A stretch of 64,000 nt of DNA from JAKAIY01 sp963809385 (GTDB taxonomy: Bacteria; Chloroflexota; Ktedonobacteria; Ktedonobacterales; JADMIN01): the NCBI GenBank assembly GCA_963809385.1, contig CAWEJL010000017.1, positions 248,001-312,000 of the forward strand, written 5' to 3'. The translations under genes were made by a program, and so were the position numbers. Below the pieces are notes generated by a model. That model searched no databases. It was not told where the DNA came from and saw nothing but the letters and a program-made list of their open reading frames with translations. Below, piece after piece: positions 1 through 7,773 of the stretch (position 1 is the stretch's first letter; each line of letters begins with the position of its first letter).

Positions 1-685
1 AGAGCACGCCCGCGCTGGTTACAACATCCTGCGCGAGCTGCGCCGCGACGTCGGGCTGGTTGGAAAAGAACGGAATAGAGAATGATTGCGCGTAGACCAG
101 CGTACCGCCAGCGGTAGCCCCCCAGGGAATGTTGAGCGCCGCCATCAACAAGATAAGTCCCACACCCAGCAGGATATGCGGCAACGGCAGCAGCCGCCAG
201 ACCCGCTGCGCGGGCGTGGAGGGCGTGGACACGCGCGGCGCCGGCGCAGAGGCGGCGGGCAGCGGACGCGGCGCCGCACGCGGAGCGGGGAAGGGCGCCG
301 CGATTGGCGAGCCCGATCTCGAGCCCCATGGGGGCGCCCGACGAGGCGCGGGCTGCAGATTCACGACGGTGGGCGCGATTGGGCTGGCGCCGCCTGGCCA
401 CTGCTGAGGAGCCGGAACGGGATACGCTGGGCTTGGGTTGGCGGCGGTTGGCTGCATGGGCGGCCTGCCAGCGCCTGGCGGCGCAAATGGCCCGCCACCG
501 GCTGGCGGCGCAAATGGTCCAGGGTAAGGAACCGTCGGGCTGTAAGGCGGCGGCTGACCTGGTTGTCCAGCCGCCGTCTGCGTCGCGTTCGGGTCCCAAG
601 GGATGGTTGGCCCCAGTGGTGGGACCGGTGGCGGCGACGGCGCCACGTCAGGCTCAGTCTGCGCGTCATTGAAATTCGTCGGCAT
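1..685 (-). CDS. Proline-rich single-TM membrane protein (partial)
   Basis: Open from the ATG at 685 to the left window edge (at least 228 residues), so the C-terminus is missing. The ATG has AAGGA about 9 nt upstream. The first ~165 residues are a Pro/Ala/Gly-rich, low-complexity cytoplasmic region with repeated FAPPAGGGPFAPPG-like stretches. A hydrophobic segment follows (about residues 168-190, LLGVGLILLMAALNIPWG) and then a polar segment that would lie outside the membrane. It is 41 nt downstream of glnA and probably co-transcribed with it. I do not recognise the family; a membrane-anchored protein with a disordered N-terminus is all the sequence supports. The other reading frames over this stretch look like GC-driven shadows. 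Confidence 0.7.
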   Translation of the reverse strand, partial: MPTNFNDAQTEPDVAPSPPPVPPLGPTIPWDPNATQTAAGQPGQPPPYSPTVPYPGPFAPPAGGGPFAPPGAGRPPMQPTAANPSPAYPVPAPQQWPGGASPIAPTVVNLQPAPRRAPPWGSRSGSPIAAPFPAPRAAPRPLPAASAPAPRVSTPSTPAQRVWRLLPLPHILLGVGLILLMAALNIPWGATAGGTLVYAQSFSIPFFSNQPDVAAQLAQDVVTSAGVL

Positions 686-726
686 GCGAAAGAGTCCTTA
701 TCGCGCGCGGAGGAACGCCGCGCATT

Positions 727-2139
727 TCAGAAAGTCGGCAAATAACGCTCCAGCTCCCACGGATGCACCTGCTGACGGTACGCATCCCATTCTTCCGACT
801 TCGCCTCGATGAACCACGCCGCGATCTGCTCGCCTAGCGCGGCGACCATCGTTTCATCGAGTTGTAGCTCGGTCAGCGCCTCGCTCAGGCTCGAAGGCAG
901 CAGCGCGATGCCGCGCCGCAGCCGCGACGACTCATCCAGTGTATAGAGCCCCTCTTCCACAGGTTGCGCCAGCGGAAGATCACGCATAACGCCATCCATC
1001 CCCGCACGCAGCATCGCGGCGAACGCCAGGTACGGATTGCAGCTCGGATCCGGCGCCCGCAGCTCTACCAGCAGGCTCTCCGGCACGCCCGGCTCGAAGC
1101 GCGGCACCCGAATCAACGCCTCCCGATTTACACGCCCCCAGCTCACCATCACCGGCGCCTCAAAGCCCGGCACCAGTCGCTTATAGGAGTTCACCAGCGG
1201 CGCCAGGATCGCGCACATCCCGCGCGCATGGGCAAGCTGCCCCGCGATGAAGCGCCGCCCCACGCCAGAAAGACCGTAGCCCGTGTCCGCGCGGTCGGCG
1301 AAAGCGTTCGCCCCATCCGTCAGCCGAGCCAGTCGCTGATGGGTGTGCATCCCATTGCCGTTGACCCCATAGAAGGGCTTGGGCATGAACGTCGCCCCCA
1401 GGCCGTGGCGTTGCGCGATCGCCTTGACCGCATAGCGCGCGGTCACCACCCCATCCGCCACCTTCACGACATCGGCCACCGAAAAGTTAATCTCGTGCTG
1501 CCCCGCCGCCACCTCGTGATGACTGCTCTCGATACTGACGCCCATCTCGTTCAGCGCCGCCACAATCTCGCGCCGCACATCCGCCGCCAGGTCCGTCGAG
1601 AGGTCGAAATAGCCGCCGCGATCATGCGCCAGCGGCTGCCCCGCGCGGCTGCCCTCCTCTTGCAAGAGGAAGAACTCCAACTCCGGTGACACCTGGTAGC
1701 GGTAGCCCTGCGCCTCCGCCTCGCGCACAGCCTCGATCAGCACCGCGCGCGGGTCACCGCCGAACCGCTCGCCGGTCGGCATCAGCACATCGCAGATCAG
1801 CCGAGCGACGCGCCCTTCACCCGGCGCGTTCGCCGGCTGCCACGGAATTTCCGCGAACGTCGTGAGATCGGGGCGCAGATACATGTCTGTCTCCGCCACC
1901 CGCGCCAGACCCTCGATCGCCGAGCCGTCAAACCAACGCCCGCGGGTGAGGATATCGCGCAACTGGCTGGCGGGAATGGTCACCGACTTCGCCATGCCGA
2001 CAACATCGGTGAATTCCAGATTGATGAAGCGAATGCCGCGCGTCTCCACACGCGCCAGCGCGCGCGCGGCGTCTTCCGGGCGCTCAACGCCGGTCGGCAG
2101 GTTTGTAGAGCGCTGCGGCTCGTGCGCTGGCGGGGTCAT
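727..2139 (-). CDS. glnA: Glutamine synthetase, type I
   Basis: Makes glutamine from glutamate, ammonia and ATP in the cytoplasm. At 470 residues it has the GSI hallmarks: beta-grasp N-domain, FDGSAIEG (about 70-77), ELEFFLL (154-159), HHEVAAGQHEI (207-217), the ATP-binding FYGVNGNGMHTHQ (256-268), ELRAPDPSCNPYLAF, and the VHPWELERYLP tail. It is slightly longer than usual because of an N-terminal extension of ~20 residues. I see no adenylylation-type Tyr loop, so it looks like the short GSI-alpha form that is feedback-regulated rather than adenylylated (inference from length and tail). The start has GAGGAGG at ideal spacing. The thioesterase gene lies 49 nt upstream in the same direction. 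Confidence 0.95.
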   Translation of the reverse strand: MTPPAHEPQRSTNLPTGVERPEDAARALARVETRGIRFINLEFTDVVGMAKSVTIPASQLRDILTRGRWFDGSAIEGLARVAETDMYLRPDLTTFAEIPWQPANAPGEGRVARLICDVLMPTGERFGGDPRAVLIEAVREAEAQGYRYQVSPELEFFLLQEEGSRAGQPLAHDRGGYFDLSTDLAADVRREIVAALNEMGVSIESSHHEVAAGQHEINFSVADVVKVADGVVTARYAVKAIAQRHGLGATFMPKPFYGVNGNGMHTHQRLARLTDGANAFADRADTGYGLSGVGRRFIAGQLAHARGMCAILAPLVNSYKRLVPGFEAPVMVSWGRVNREALIRVPRFEPGVPESLLVELRAPDPSCNPYLAFAAMLRAGMDGVMRDLPLAQPVEEGLYTLDESSRLRRGIALLPSSLSEALTELQLDETMVAALGEQIAAWFIEAKSEEWDAYRQQVHPWELERYLPTF

Positions 2140-2188
2140 CCGCGCCTCCTCGACGTCATCCGGCGCGCGCCGGTTAGGATATTGCTGG

Positions 2189-2713
2189 TTAGCGAGATTG
2201 TACGCGGGTGCGAAATGCGCGTCGCTCCTCGGCGGCGCGCCAGCGCTGGCGCTCCTCCTCCGTCTGGAGGATTAGCGGGGGTACGAGCGCTGGTCGGCCT
2301 AGATCGTCAATCGCGACATAGACCAGATGGCTGGCGCCCGCGTTGCGCACCTCACCTGTCCGCAGGTCTTCGGCCTCGATCAGCGCCTCAACCTCCATAG
2401 ACGTTCGTCCTGTATACGTCAGGCACGCGCGAATCGTCAGCAAGTCGCCAATATAGACCGGCTCTTTGAACACCATTGAGTCCATCGCCACGGTCACGCA
2501 GCGCGCCCGCGAGTGGCGGATGGCCGCGGCGCCGCCCGCCTCATCCACCAGTCGCATGATCGTCCCACCATGCACGTTGCCCCAGACGTTCGCGTCAGGC
2601 GGCTGCATCGTGCGCGCCATCACCACCCGCGACTCATCCACCGTCTTCCCGTGTGGCGCGGCGGCTGGCTCCTCGGGAGTATTAGCCTCACGTTCCGTGT
2701 TTCGCTTCGTCAC
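2189..2713 (-). CDS. Acyl-CoA thioesterase, hotdog fold (YciA/BACH type)
   Basis: Hydrolyses acyl-CoA to free acid and CoA. The single hotdog domain carries GNVHGGTIMRLVDEAGG, the helix-strand motif with the catalytic Asp/Glu region typical of YciA and mammalian BACH, followed by FKEPVYIGDLLTIRACLTYTG and SMEVEALIEAEDL. The 174 residues include a polar N-terminal extension (~28) and a charged Arg/Glu-rich C-terminal tail. The start used is GTG at 2713; a shorter start at an in-frame Met around residue 32 is possible. First gene of a likely three-gene minus-strand unit with glnA and the membrane protein. The substrate cannot be read from sequence. Confidence 0.85.
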   Translation of the reverse strand: MTKRNTEREANTPEEPAAAPHGKTVDESRVVMARTMQPPDANVWGNVHGGTIMRLVDEAGGAAAIRHSRARCVTVAMDSMVFKEPVYIGDLLTIRACLTYTGRTSMEVEALIEAEDLRTGEVRNAGASHLVYVAIDDLGRPALVPPLILQTEEERQRWRAAEERRAFRTRVQSR

Positions 2714-2851
2714 GTTTCCGATCTCTTCACGAAAGGAGCGCCACCGCGCCAGACGTCACGACCGCTCACGCGACGCGCGGGGAGAATGAGGGAGAGAAGC
2801 TGTCGCGGCGCCACAACCCCTCATCCCTCGCACCGCCGATGGTCATCTGCC

Positions 2852-2860
2852 ATAATAGCA
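2852..2860 (-). promoter_or_regulatory. Extended -10 promoter for thioesterase-glnA unit
   Basis: Read on the minus strand this is TGCTATTAT, a TGn extended -10 close to consensus, about 140 nt upstream of the thioesterase start. No clear -35. The same TGC-TAnnAT arrangement recurs upstream of other genes in the window. Confidence 0.45.
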
Positions 2861-2951
2861 TGGATCAACGGGGTCAGGCGCGGCTGAGGAGCAATCCGCC
2901 CCTCATCTGTGAACTGTATCACACTCTTCCAGCAAGGGAGCGTCACACTCG

Positions 2952-4403
2952 ATGACCCAGTCACCTCCACCGCGCCGCGCCAAGCCACGCGACCGCGCGA
3001 CGCCATCCACCACGCCAGACGCCGCGCCCTCCCTCTGGAACGCGGAGACTCCCGCGCATGCCGCCGCATGGCCAGGCCTCCCTGACACCGCCCCCGCCAG
3101 CGCCATCCGCGACAGCCTCTACGACCTTATCCCGCTCGGCCCGCTGGAACTCGACCTGCTGGCTACGCCCGCTTTCACACGTCTGCAGGGCATCAAGCAG
3201 CTGGGCTTCGTCTATCGCGTCTGGCCCGGCGCCACACACACCCGCTTCGAGCATAGCCTCGGCGTCTACTATCTCATGCTGCGCGGTCTGCGCGCCCTCC
3301 TGGCGCATGACGCCAGCGCGCTCGCCGCCGGGGGCCTGACCGAGGAGGAGGCGCACACCGCGCTCGCCGCCGCCCTGCTCCACGACATCGGCCACTACCC
3401 CTTCTCCCATGCCATCGAGGAGCTTGGCTATCCCGTCCTGCCCCATGAGCGCGTGGGCCGCCAGATCATCGAGACCGGCGAGGTGGCCGCCGCCCTGGAG
3501 CGCCACGGCCTGCGCCCCAACCATGTCGCCAGCATGATTGACCCGCCGAAGGACAGCCCGCTGGAGCCAGGCCCCGCGCTGCTGGCGCGCCTGCTCAGCG
3601 GCCCGCTCGATGTGGACAAGCTCGACTATCTCCCGCGCGACGCCCGCGCCTGCAACGTCCCCTACGGCGGTGTGGATGTCACACGGCTGCTTGGCGCCCT
3701 GCGTGTCATCCCCACACCTGAAGGCCCCCGCCTCGGCGTCAGTGACAAGGGAATCAGCCCGCTCAACTCCCTACTGCACGCCCGCCAGGAAATGTTCGAC
3801 AACGTCTACTGGCACCATACCAACCGCGCTATGATGGCGATGCTGCTGCGCGCCACCCAGGAAGCTGTCCTGGCGGGAGCCATCACCGGCGACAGCCTCG
3901 CGGGCCACGATGACGCCTCGCTGCTTGCGCTGCTCTCCAGCGCGGCGATGCCCAACGCCACTCGCGCGCTGGTCGAAGCGTTGCGCGCGCGCCGCCCCTA
4001 CAAGACCGCTCTCGAAATCAGCGCCCGCGCCGGCAAACCTTACCAGCTTCTCGACACCCTCTTCTGGGACCAGGGCAAACGGCGCCGCGTCGAAGAATCA
4101 CTCGCGGCTGAGGTTTCGGCGGCTATCGAGGAGACGGTAGCGCCCTGGGAGCTGCTTGTGGACATTCCCAAGCCGGAGAAGTGGGAGATGAACACGCTCG
4201 TTACGTTCGACGATCCGCCGCTTGGCATGCGCCCGCTGATGACCTGGGCCGAGGCCACCGGCCAGCGCCCCGATGACCTCGGCCTCTATGAGCGCCACCA
4301 GCGTCGCATCCGCATCGTCTGCCACGAGCGGTGGCGCGACCGCATCCACGCCGACGGCCAGCCTGCCCTGCTCGCCGCCATCGAGCGCATCCCGGCGCTT
4401 TAG
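2952..4403 (+). CDS. HD-domain phosphohydrolase (dGTPase/SAMHD1-like)
   Basis: A 483-residue cytoplasmic metal-dependent phosphohydrolase. The HD core is clear: HTRFEHSLGVYYL (first His/Asp ligand region, about 96-108), ALLHDIGHYPFSHAIEE (141-157, the HD pair) and LDVDKLDYLPRDA (third metal/substrate motif). The arrangement matches the YwfO-type bacterial branch of the dGTPase/SAMHD1 superfamily, whose natural substrates vary. The N-terminal ~50 residues are low-complexity. The start has AGGGAG 11 nt upstream. It stands alone between divergent glnA-side genes and a membrane protein gene. A nucleotide triphosphohydrolase is likely; the exact nucleotide is unknown. Confidence 0.88.
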   Translation: MTQSPPPRRAKPRDRATPSTTPDAAPSLWNAETPAHAAAWPGLPDTAPASAIRDSLYDLIPLGPLELDLLATPAFTRLQGIKQLGFVYRVWPGATHTRFEHSLGVYYLMLRGLRALLAHDASALAAGGLTEEEAHTALAAALLHDIGHYPFSHAIEELGYPVLPHERVGRQIIETGEVAAALERHGLRPNHVASMIDPPKDSPLEPGPALLARLLSGPLDVDKLDYLPRDARACNVPYGGVDVTRLLGALRVIPTPEGPRLGVSDKGISPLNSLLHARQEMFDNVYWHHTNRAMMAMLLRATQEAVLAGAITGDSLAGHDDASLLALLSSAAMPNATRALVEALRARRPYKTALEISARAGKPYQLLDTLFWDQGKRRRVEESLAAEVSAAIEETVAPWELLVDIPKPEKWEMNTLVTFDDPPLGMRPLMTWAEATGQRPDDLGLYERHQRRIRIVCHERWRDRIHADGQPALLAAIERIPAL

Positions 4404-4413
4404 CGAGCGGCGC

Positions 4414-4443
4414 TTGACACGCCTACGGCCTCTGCAGCATGCT
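4414..4443 (+). promoter_or_regulatory. Candidate sigma-A promoter for the 4488 gene
   Basis: A perfect TTGACA (4414-4419) with an 18-nt spacer to CATGCT (4438-4443). The -35 is ideal, the -10 weak. It lies just after the HD gene stop and 45 nt before the next start. Confidence 0.35.
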
Positions 4444-4487
4444 GAATGTACTATCCAAGCGCGTCATGAATGGGCTGGAGGGCCCGG

Positions 4488-4922
4488 ATGAAATCGCCGG
4501 TAAAAGCGCTCGAAGGATTGCTCGGGTTGGGAGGCGGTGGACTCGGTCTGGCGCTCACGTTCGCCCTGTCACTGGTTAGGCCACGCGCGCTCGACTTCTC
4601 CACCGCATATGCGTCGTCAGTCTCCTACGACTCCCCTGGCGCGCTCACTCCGCAACTCTTCGCGGTATTGAGCGGCCTCCCGATCATTGCCGCGTCTATC
4701 TTCTTCGCCGGGGCCATCGCTGGGACCTGGCTCGATCTGTCCGGACAGCGCCGCGCGGGCAAGCAACTGCTGATTGTTTGCCTGATTGGCCTGCTCGTCG
4801 CCATGTGGACAATGCTCATCCCCGCGTTCACGATGCTATTCTATGTGGCATTGTGCTTCATGCCCGTGGTTGGAGCCACAATCATCGCTTCGCTGCGCAG
4901 TGAGCCATCTGCCGGCGCGTAG
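4488..4922 (+). CDS. Four-TM hypothetical membrane protein
   Basis: 144 residues with about four hydrophobic segments: a Gly-rich GLLGLGGGGLGLALTFAL near the N-terminus, then LFAVLSGLPIIAASIFFAG, LLIVCLIGLLVAMWTMLI and TMLFYVALCFMPVVGATII. The ATG at 4488 is chosen over an in-frame ATG at 4470 because GGAGGG sits 5 nt before it, inside the longer reading. No family recognised. Convergent with the HPP-type gene, 24 nt between stops. Confidence 0.6.
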   Translation: MKSPVKALEGLLGLGGGGLGLALTFALSLVRPRALDFSTAYASSVSYDSPGALTPQLFAVLSGLPIIAASIFFAGAIAGTWLDLSGQRRAGKQLLIVCLIGLLVAMWTMLIPAFTMLFYVALCFMPVVGATIIASLRSEPSAGA

Positions 4923-4946
4923 CTGACATGCCCGCATGCGGCTGCG

Positions 4947-5495
4947 TCACGGCGTCGCGGCCTGCGGCTCCGTCCCGCTGGCGTCCGCATCCACCTCAGG
5001 GGGAGGCGTGATCGCGCGCTCGTAGACGTAGCGCCGCCAGGCGAAGAAGATCACCGCCAGCGCGCTGGTTCCAGCCGCGACGGCCACCACGTACAGCGGC
5101 CCATCGCGCACGCCAACCAGCAGCGACAGCAGTGTGACCGCCAGCGTCGGAGCCATCTCACTGTCCAGCCAGTAGAGTGACAGGATACCCAACATCGTCA
5201 CCAACAAAATGAGTAGTGGCCCCTTCGGTAGCCACGCCAGCGCCAGCGCGCCAATCGCTGCGCCTATCACCGGCCCCGCCACAATTCCCCGCACAGTGAC
5301 GCGCTCGTTGAATGGATCAAGAAACAGCATGTAGCCAATCGCCGCGAGCGGTGGAAAGAGCATATAGCTCACGTTCGTCTGGCTGCCAATCACCGCCACA
5401 ATCGCCAGAAATGGCGACAGAATCACCAACGCCCACAACATGCGAAATCGCCGTAGCCAGCGTTCCTCTGATGACCGCCCCTTATCCATCTCCAT
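4947..5495 (-). CDS. HPP-family-like integral membrane protein
   Basis: 182 residues with five or six hydrophobic helices. The stretch PPLAAIGYMLFLDPFNERV followed by RGIVAGPVIGAAIGALALA resembles the HPP membrane domain (Pro-rich loop, then a small-residue helix), a family that includes nitrite-transport-related proteins. The C-terminal tail is polar (PPPEVDADASGTEPQ). ATG at 5495 is preferred to the GTG at 5507 because AAGGTGG lies 8 nt upstream of it. Function unknown beyond membrane location; the family assignment is moderate. Confidence 0.6.
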   Translation of the reverse strand: MEMDKGRSSEERWLRRFRMLWALVILSPFLAIVAVIGSQTNVSYMLFPPLAAIGYMLFLDPFNERVTVRGIVAGPVIGAAIGALALAWLPKGPLLILLVTMLGILSLYWLDSEMAPTLAVTLLSLLVGVRDGPLYVVAVAAGTSALAVIFFAWRRYVYERAITPPPEVDADASGTEPQAATP

Positions 5496-5628
5496 CTGCC
5501 AGCCCACCTTTTCTTGTTGAGCGACTCCTTGTTAGCCCTTCTGTGTGGAACGGACGGTTTGCCATGCCTCAAAGTCACCACCCCCAGACGCTCATCCCTC
5601 AGCGCATCGTAAAAGCGACCGAACGGAT

Positions 5629-5658
5629 TTGCGGTGGACGCCCTCCAGATGATATACT
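5629..5658 (+). promoter_or_regulatory. Sigma-A promoter for nusA-rnpM
   Basis: TTGCGG (5629-5634), an 18-nt spacer, and TATACT (5653-5658). The same TTGCGN-17/18-TATACT pattern occurs at 9162 and 30398. Transcription would start near 5665, giving a leader of about 320 nt. Confidence 0.55.
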
Positions 5659-5678
5659 GCGGAAGAACTGAGCGCATC

Positions 5679-5722
5679 CGAAAAAAGTGGGCGATCTCTT
5701 TGATGTTCGGCCCGCTTTTTCG
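5679..5722 (+). terminator. Terminator-like hairpin in the nusA leader
   Basis: Left arm CGAAAAAAGTGGGC (5679-5692) pairs with right arm GCCCGCTTTTTCG (5710-5722) across a 17-nt loop. A GC stem followed by TTTTT is the intrinsic-terminator layout; the A-tract makes it potentially bidirectional. It starts only ~15 nt after the predicted transcription start, so it would act as an attenuator of nusA, or would stop antisense transcription. Confidence 0.5.
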
Positions 5723-5983
5723 TATACGTGCGGGCAAGAGCGAACGGCATTCTGAGCGTGGCGCGATAGGTTCGCGCCTCAGGACCGTCGGCGAGCGGGC
5801 GCCGCGTCTTTGCGTGTGAGCGTCGAGCTGCATAAGGAACCAGAGAGGCGTGGGAGCGGATCTCGCGCCTTCGTCATTCTCTGGGGTTCGACCGCGCCAG
5901 ACGTATGAGCGCCGATTCGCGCGCATCGCATGTGTTACGAACTATCGCGGCGGACCCGCGCTCAAACAGGAGGGAGGCAATCT

Positions 5984-7099
5984 ATGCGGACGGAGTTTCA
6001 GGCGGCTATCGCCCAGCTCATCCATGAGAAGGGGCTGCCTCAGGAAGCGGTCATGGAAGCGGTCGCGAAAGCGCTCCTCGTCGCCTACCGCAAGAGCAGC
6101 GACAACGGAGACAATATTCGTATCGAAGTCGAGCGCAGCGGTGATGTGCGTGTCTGGGCCAGCAAGCGGGTAGTCGCGCAGGCCCACGACCCCATGACCG
6201 AGATATCTCTCGCTGACGCCCAGCTCATTAACCCGCACGCCGCGCTTGGTCAGTACATTGAGGTGGATTCACCGCAAATCTTCAACCGTATCCCAGCGCA
6301 AACCGCCAAGCAGATTATTCTGCAGCGCATCCGTGAGGCTGAGCTAGATTACATCTTCGAGTCCTACAAGGACATGAAAGATGATCTCGTCGTCGGTACA
6401 GTGCTTCGTCGCGATCCTCGCGACGGCTCCTACCTGCTCGATCTTGGCAAGGTCGAAGGTATCATGGAGGAAAAAGAGCAAATTCCCGGCGAACGGCTCA
6501 AGAATGGCCAGCGCGTCCGCGTCTACATCTACGAGCTCCGCCGTGGCGGCGGGCGCGGTGTACAGGCGCTCGTCTCGCGCACCCACCGCAACATCATCAA
6601 ACGCCTCTTCGAGTTGGAGGTGCCAGAAATCTACGAAGGGCGCGTCGAGATCAAGGCCATCGCGCGCGAGCCGGGCAGCCGCTCCAAAGTGGCTGTCTGG
6701 GCGCGCGAAGACAGCGTTGACCCCATCGGCGCCTGTGTCGGCGTACGTGGCTCCCGCATCAATAATGTTATCAACGAGCTGAATGGCGAGAAGATTGATA
6801 TCATTCTGTGGAGCCCTGAGCCGGCCCAGTTCGTCTCCAACGCCCTCAGCCCCGTCAAGCCGCTGCATGTCGAGCTGCGCGAGTCGGATCACACCGCGAT
6901 TGTGACCGTCATGGAAAAGCAGCTTTCGCTGGCCATCGGCAAAGAGGGGCAGAACGCCCGCCTCTCCGCCAAGCTGACCGGCTGGCGCGTGGATGTGACG
7001 AAACCCGCCGAACCCCCCGAGGTGGTCGCTCCGGAAGCGACCGCTGAGGTCGCTGAGGTCGCTGAGGCCGCTGAGGCCGCCGACAACGCCCGCGCCTAA
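5984..7099 (+). CDS. nusA: Transcription termination/antitermination factor NusA
   Basis: 371 residues. Binds RNA polymerase and nascent RNA to control pausing, termination and rRNA antitermination. Domain order: N-terminal RNAP-binding domain (1-~130), S1 (about 134-200, VVGTVLRRDPRDGSYLLDLG), KH1 (PIGACVGVRGSRINNVINEL) and KH2 (LAIGKEGQNARLSAKLTGW). No C-terminal acidic repeat domains; the tail is a short Ala/Glu/Val repeat (EVAEVAEAAEAA). ATG at 5984 is chosen because AGGAGGG lies upstream; the frame stays open 54 nt earlier. rnpM follows after 119 nt. The usual rimP upstream and infB downstream are absent. Confidence 0.96.
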   Translation: MRTEFQAAIAQLIHEKGLPQEAVMEAVAKALLVAYRKSSDNGDNIRIEVERSGDVRVWASKRVVAQAHDPMTEISLADAQLINPHAALGQYIEVDSPQIFNRIPAQTAKQIILQRIREAELDYIFESYKDMKDDLVVGTVLRRDPRDGSYLLDLGKVEGIMEEKEQIPGERLKNGQRVRVYIYELRRGGGRGVQALVSRTHRNIIKRLFELEVPEIYEGRVEIKAIAREPGSRSKVAVWAREDSVDPIGACVGVRGSRINNVINELNGEKIDIILWSPEPAQFVSNALSPVKPLHVELRESDHTAIVTVMEKQLSLAIGKEGQNARLSAKLTGWRVDVTKPAEPPEVVAPEATAEVAEVAEAAEAADNARA

Positions 7100-7218
7100 C
7101 TGGGCTCATACCACCCCCGCTCGTTCTTCACTCCCGCCGGAGAACGCCAGCGGGCGGTGGCGCCCAGCTTGCCACACCCCCACATATCTGGGGCATGGCC
7201 AGGAGCACATGATTTCCC

Positions 7219-7635
7219 ATGCCGACCGAACAGACAGCCCAGCCCGGCGCCGCGCAGCCACACAAGCGCAAGTCGCAGCCACGCCAGAAGCACATCCCAC
7301 AACGCACCTGCGTCGCCTGTAAGCAGACACGCCCCAAGCGTGAGCTCATTCGCGTCGTGCGCTCGCCCGATGGCCATATCACGCTCGACCCCACCAGCAA
7401 GAAGTCCGGGCGCGGCGCCTATGTCTGCGCGCGACGCTCCTGCTGGGACATCGCGCTCAAGAAGGGGAAGCTGGAGCGCGAGTTCGAGACCACGTTCTTG
7501 CCCGAAGACCGCGCCGCACTCGACGAGTATTACGCCAGCTTGCCCCCAGAGCCAGCGCCAGCCGCTACACCCACCAGCGCCACCCCGCGAGCCGCGAAGG
7601 GGGCGCCCAAGTCGAGCCCCAAGGCCAAAGAATAG
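7219..7635 (+). CDS. rnpM: RNase P modulator RnpM (YlxR family)
   Basis: 138 residues. The YlxR fold is evident in RTCVACKQTRPKRELIRVVR (about 29-48) and SGRGAYVCARRSCWDIALKK (about 64-83). In Bacillus this RNA-binding protein has been reported to bind RNase P RNA and lower its activity; here rnpB lies at 29.3 kb in the same window. Basic N-terminal and Ala/Pro/Lys-rich C-terminal extensions flank the core. AGGAGC is 13 nt before the ATG, a long spacing. Probably co-transcribed with nusA. infB, usually next, is missing; an acyl-CoA dehydrogenase on the other strand converges instead. Confidence 0.88.
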   Translation: MPTEQTAQPGAAQPHKRKSQPRQKHIPQRTCVACKQTRPKRELIRVVRSPDGHITLDPTSKKSGRGAYVCARRSCWDIALKKGKLEREFETTFLPEDRAALDEYYASLPPEPAPAATPTSATPRAAKGAPKSSPKAKE

Positions 7636-7773
7636 ACGCCTCCGCCTTCCTTGTGGACACTAGCCACCCGATAGCTGGGCACAGGGCGTGACCCCTTGCT
7701 GTATCTGGGTCATCGCCCCGTCCCCGACAAAATCCTATCCCAGAACGGGTGCGAATGGAAATCAGCCCGACCG

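Larger units (their letters stand above)
5496..5983. other. Gene-free nusA leader region
   Basis: 488 nt with no convincing reading frame. It holds a promoter (5629-5658), a terminator-like hairpin (5679-5722) and the nusA ribosome binding site. No tRNA or rimP-like gene is present, although these are the usual neighbours of nusA. Confidence 0.6.
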
